A stretch of DNA of 64,000 nucleotides, taken from positions 23,658-87,657 of the forward strand of contig PCCS01000055.1 of NCBI GenBank assembly GCA_002731825.1. Reading direction: 5' to 3'. The DNA comes from Myxococcales bacterium. GTDB lineage: Bacteria; Myxococcota_A; Bradymonadia; UBA7976; UBA1532. Every line of letters begins with the position of its first letter. Within the stretch, counting starts at the first letter, position 1. The position numbers and the translations under genes were made by a program. Shown in pieces: positions 61,650-64,000 of this stretch. The notes below the pieces were generated by a model. That model had not been told where the DNA came from, made no database searches, and saw only the letters and a list, made by a program, of their open reading frames with translations.

Positions 61650-62702
61650 CTAGCAGCAAGCACCTGGCGATGCATCCGATGATTGGACTGCGGCGTCTGG
61701 GCCACAGTCAAAGATCCCGAAGTGTACGTCTGTATTACCGTCGATTCGAAAGTGTGGGGCTAGACGACTATCGGCAAGCATAGAGGCTGTGTTTGAACAG
61801 ACGGGCATGGGTTTGCCGGTCAGAAAAATGTGATGGTCATCAAGTCCAAATCGATGGGGTTTATTGTCTATTGTCCCCAAATACCAAGCAACCTGGCCGT
61901 AATCTTCACAGCGGTCTTCGAGCTGTGGGAGATTAAAAACCCGAATTGTCATCGAGTAGAAGCGGACATTTCCGCAGCGTTCTTCAAGTTCTGGATTACT
62001 CGGCTCGATTGGACTCGATGCGATCACTCGATAATCACGGATACCGAGGTCAGACATCATTCGTCGAAAGTCTTCAACATAGAGAGCACCGCCTAAGCAT
62101 TCACCGACAAGAACCGGATCTTGCTTCATGTCCGTAGACAGTCGACGATCCGAGAAGACATCAGAGAAGTATAATTCACCGCCCGGCTTTAAAACCCTCA
62201 AGATCTCTCTGAAGACAGCTTTCTTATCTGGGGCTAAATTGATGACGCAGTTTGAAATCGCAACATCGACGCTGCTGTCCTCGACACCAATGTCATCCAG
62301 CTTTTCCATATAGCCTTCATGGAAGCTGACATTGGACCTCTCGTGTCCAAAACGTTGCCTGTGCTCGTCCTGATACTTCCGAGCCACCTCCAGCTGCTGG
62401 GGTGTCATATCGATGCCGATCACGCGACCTTGTTCGCCCACCAGCTGTGAGGCGAGATAAACGTCACGACCCGTCCCACATCCAAGGTCAAGGACTGTGC
62501 AGCCCTCTAAAACATCAGGAATCGGTGAGCCACACCCATAGAACTTTGTTTGAATCTCATCAGCGATAAGAGCCACTTTGGATCTCAAATGAACGGGGAT
62601 CGCTTCCGTTGGACAGCAGGCGGTCGTCTGGAGGTCGGCTTTGGTCTTGAGGACCTCTCCATAGTAGGTCCGGACATCTTCGTGTGTATGTAAATCGGTC
62701 AT
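61650..62702 (-). CDS. arsM: Arsenite S-adenosylmethionine methyltransferase ArsM
   Basis: A 350-residue enzyme that methylates As(III), giving volatile or less retained methylarsenicals. The SAM motif LDLGCGTG is at 71-78. The three arsenic-binding cysteines have their family contexts: C57 in FYGCGSPIP, a second in SNCVINLAPDKK and a third in GECLGGALY. The C-terminus carries a further CC pair (GACC) and a domain of about 120 residues beyond the methyltransferase core. Other ars genes are not in the window, so regulation is unknown. Confidence 0.93.
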   Translation of the reverse strand: MTDLHTHEDVRTYYGEVLKTKADLQTTACCPTEAIPVHLRSKVALIADEIQTKFYGCGSPIPDVLEGCTVLDLGCGTGRDVYLASQLVGEQGRVIGIDMTPQQLEVARKYQDEHRQRFGHERSNVSFHEGYMEKLDDIGVEDSSVDVAISNCVINLAPDKKAVFREILRVLKPGGELYFSDVFSDRRLSTDMKQDPVLVGECLGGALYVEDFRRMMSDLGIRDYRVIASSPIEPSNPELEERCGNVRFYSMTIRVFNLPQLEDRCEDYGQVAWYLGTIDNKPHRFGLDDHHIFLTGKPMPVCSNTASMLADSRLAPHFRIDGNTDVHFGIFDCGPDAAVQSSDASPGACC

Positions 62703-62794
62703 TAACGTGCCCCTGTAGGAAAAAACCTGTAGCCAGATAACCCGGACTTTGAGTCAAAACAAGCAACAAAGAGCAACGAGCCTGTGACAATCGC

Positions 62795-64000
62795 CTACTC
62801 GTTTCTCTGAGCAAGGATAAATTGTGTGTCGGTGATCAGCCTGTCGACTAATTCCGCCCGACTTCGGAGACCGAAAAACGGACGATCAGGTTGGGGCTGG
62901 GTGCCCTTGAGAATGGCCTCAACCCAGACGCGCCCCCTATCCTCGGTTGCTTCGTGATGGCTAGACGGATCTTTTATGAGTATAAACGCGAATTTATAAA
63001 GAAGATCATAGACAACTTCATAGGCGCGTTCTCCCCGGGCAAAGGCCCCAATTTCTGACCATTCGTATGGCGTCAGCTGATGGTCTTTATCGGTCTGCCT
63101 CAGCAGGGCCAAGACCACATCGCACTCCAATGAGCTCAAGGGCCCATGGAACATGACTGGCAGACCCATGTTGAAACGCTTAAGAGCACTTTTAAACCAA
63201 AGCGCTTTAGGTTCGAGCGCGATTGATTTGATACAAATCATGCTGAAAAGCCCGCTGGCTCGCCCACGATGTGTTCCCAAGCGCACCGGCTCAAATCCAC
63301 AATCAGACCAGAATCTCACAAGCTCGGCGGTCACCCCAAAAGATGTCCCCAAATAGGCAATGTCTGACGAGCGCGCGGCCGCCGCGATGGAATTGAGTAA
63401 AAATCGCCCGGCACCTCGGCGGCGATAGCGAGCATCCACAGCGATGCGAACCACGCGCCAAAAGTGTTCAAGTGGTGCTTTATCAAAACCGGAATGAGCA
63501 GCCAAAGTCTGTGGCACAAGATGACCGCGCAAACGACGCCGGCTTCGGCTGATATCTAAGGCCAACTCTGGGGTCAGTCCTCCTTCCGCGGAGGTCACGG
63601 CAACGCCGATCATTTCGCCCGCCAGGGTCAGCATCCAAACATGGGTGTCTGGCGCATCATAGAGCCGTGCTAAATCCATTGGTGTGGTTCGGTAATGGGC
63701 ATCGACCAGCAATCTAAATGCCGCATCGATTCCAGATTCGAAATGCACATCTGCGGGGTCCAATCGCACGCATTCGAAGTCTTTAGACGTCCAACCTACG
63801 ATATCCGCCGATACAGGACTTTGCGACAGGCCCAGGGCATCGAGCAATGTATCTTCGAGGGGGTCATTCTCGGACCAGCGGATAGGTTGCTTGAGCTGAT
63901 GTTGCCGCCAGTTCGGACTGTGCACATCGAGATGATCGGCAAATCGAATGGAAAAACCTCGGCCAGTGCCCTCATACCCATGCAACGTCGTTGAAAAAAC
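62795..64000 (-). CDS. tmcA: tRNA(Met) cytidine acetyltransferase TmcA (5' end outside window)
   Basis: The frame stays open to the window edge; reading on from 64000 gives VFSTT then LHGYEGTGRGF, so the TTG at 63985 is internal. TmcA acetylates C34 of the elongator tRNA(Met) anticodon. The visible C-terminal part keeps the HGYEGTGRGF motif, the QPIRW segment, AHYRTTPMDLARLYDAP, the GNAT acetyl-CoA loop RIAVDARYRRRGAGRFLL and the family signature YLGTSFGVTAELVRFWSDCGF. These line up in order with the E. coli protein. The N-terminal helicase-like ATPase half lies outside. Confidence 0.92.
   Translation of the reverse strand, partial: VFSTTLHGYEGTGRGFSIRFADHLDVHSPNWRQHQLKQPIRWSENDPLEDTLLDALGLSQSPVSADIVGWTSKDFECVRLDPADVHFESGIDAAFRLLVDAHYRTTPMDLARLYDAPDTHVWMLTLAGEMIGVAVTSAEGGLTPELALDISRSRRRLRGHLVPQTLAAHSGFDKAPLEHFWRVVRIAVDARYRRRGAGRFLLNSIAAAARSSDIAYLGTSFGVTAELVRFWSDCGFEPVRLGTHRGRASGLFSMICIKSIALEPKALWFKSALKRFNMGLPVMFHGPLSSLECDVVLALLRQTDKDHQLTPYEWSEIGAFARGERAYEVVYDLLYKFAFILIKDPSSHHEATEDRGRVWVEAILKGTQPQPDRPFFGLRSRAELVDRLITDTQFILAQRNE

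Noticed and set aside
1..64000. tRNA or rRNA genes
   Set aside because: I looked in all gaps for conserved T-loop and rRNA sequences and saw none; short RNAs could still be missed by eye.

Overview
The window looks like a stretch of chromosome from a Gram-negative bacterium of the old delta-proteobacterial assemblage, most likely Myxococcota or the related Bradymonadia. Several things point this way. There are many secreted, cysteine-rich lipoproteins and surface proteins with MopE-type Asp-rich repeats, thrombospondin type 3 repeats and MYXO-CTERM-like C-terminal anchors (2-679, 773-3112, 42627-43985, 52395-55211). A J-domain/TPR protein sits beside DnaK. The order dprA-trmFO-xerC-hslV-hslU-argB-argD-argF is one I associate with delta-proteobacteria. 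Base composition looks moderate, and coding density is very high with many 1-4 base gene overlaps. I found no rRNA, tRNA, CRISPR array, insertion sequence or prophage. The assignment is an inference from gene content, not from a marker gene.

Layout. 1-4143 (+): two related Cys-rich MYXO-CTERM-type surface proteins and a beta-propeller-like lipoprotein. 4152-6992 (+): PlsB glycerol-3-phosphate acyltransferase, converging on a minus-strand block with RimI, YsxC/EngB and two unknown membrane proteins (6971-9892). 10424-12101 (+): coaE and a coupled SDR protein. 12110-16490 (-): a J-domain/TPR protein, DnaK and an acidic protein; the two partner proteins share one small domain. 16846-19470 (+): a large membrane protein with a discoidin-like extracellular domain. 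19472-30646 (-): arginine genes (argB, an unknown gene, argD, argF) behind hslVU, xerC, trmFO, dprA, a LysM protein and a CpoB-like lipoprotein. 30743-36729: an Ig-like lipoprotein, a HisC-type aminotransferase, a TPR-YggX fusion (+) and ligA. 36748-39003 (-): malic enzyme/phosphotransacetylase.

39192-44456 (+): a GH13 lipoprotein, FabI, a MYXO-CTERM-like trypsin-type protease and a 4HBT thioesterase. 44459-47239 (-): a lipoprotein, an epimerase and an acyltransferase, with a candidate small RNA on the plus strand between the first two. 47353-48624 (+): a glycerol-1-phosphate dehydrogenase homologue, converging on RNase HIII (-). 49681-52270 (+): an M3 oligopeptidase and a winged-helix-like protein. 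52395-60516: a giant repeat lipoprotein, a metzincin lipoprotein with a HEAT-like partner, a Ser/Thr kinase, a lysine 2,3-aminomutase-family radical SAM enzyme and a Lys-rich exported protein. 60608-64000 (-): an epimerase, the arsenite methyltransferase ArsM, and the C-terminal part of TmcA, which runs off the window.

Themes. Phospholipid and fatty acid metabolism is spread through the window (PlsB, FabI, thioesterase, acyltransferase, glycerol-1-phosphate dehydrogenase homologue, malic enzyme as NADPH source). Protein quality control appears twice (DnaK/J and HslVU). The cell surface is richly decorated with repeat proteins and secreted hydrolases. The strongest candidates for something undescribed are the DnaK/J locus with its duplicated small domain, the TPR-YggX fusion, the epimerase/acyltransferase/glycerol-1-phosphate dehydrogenase neighbourhood, the unknown membrane-anchored protein inside the arginine operon, and the orphan terminated transcript at about 45280-45440.
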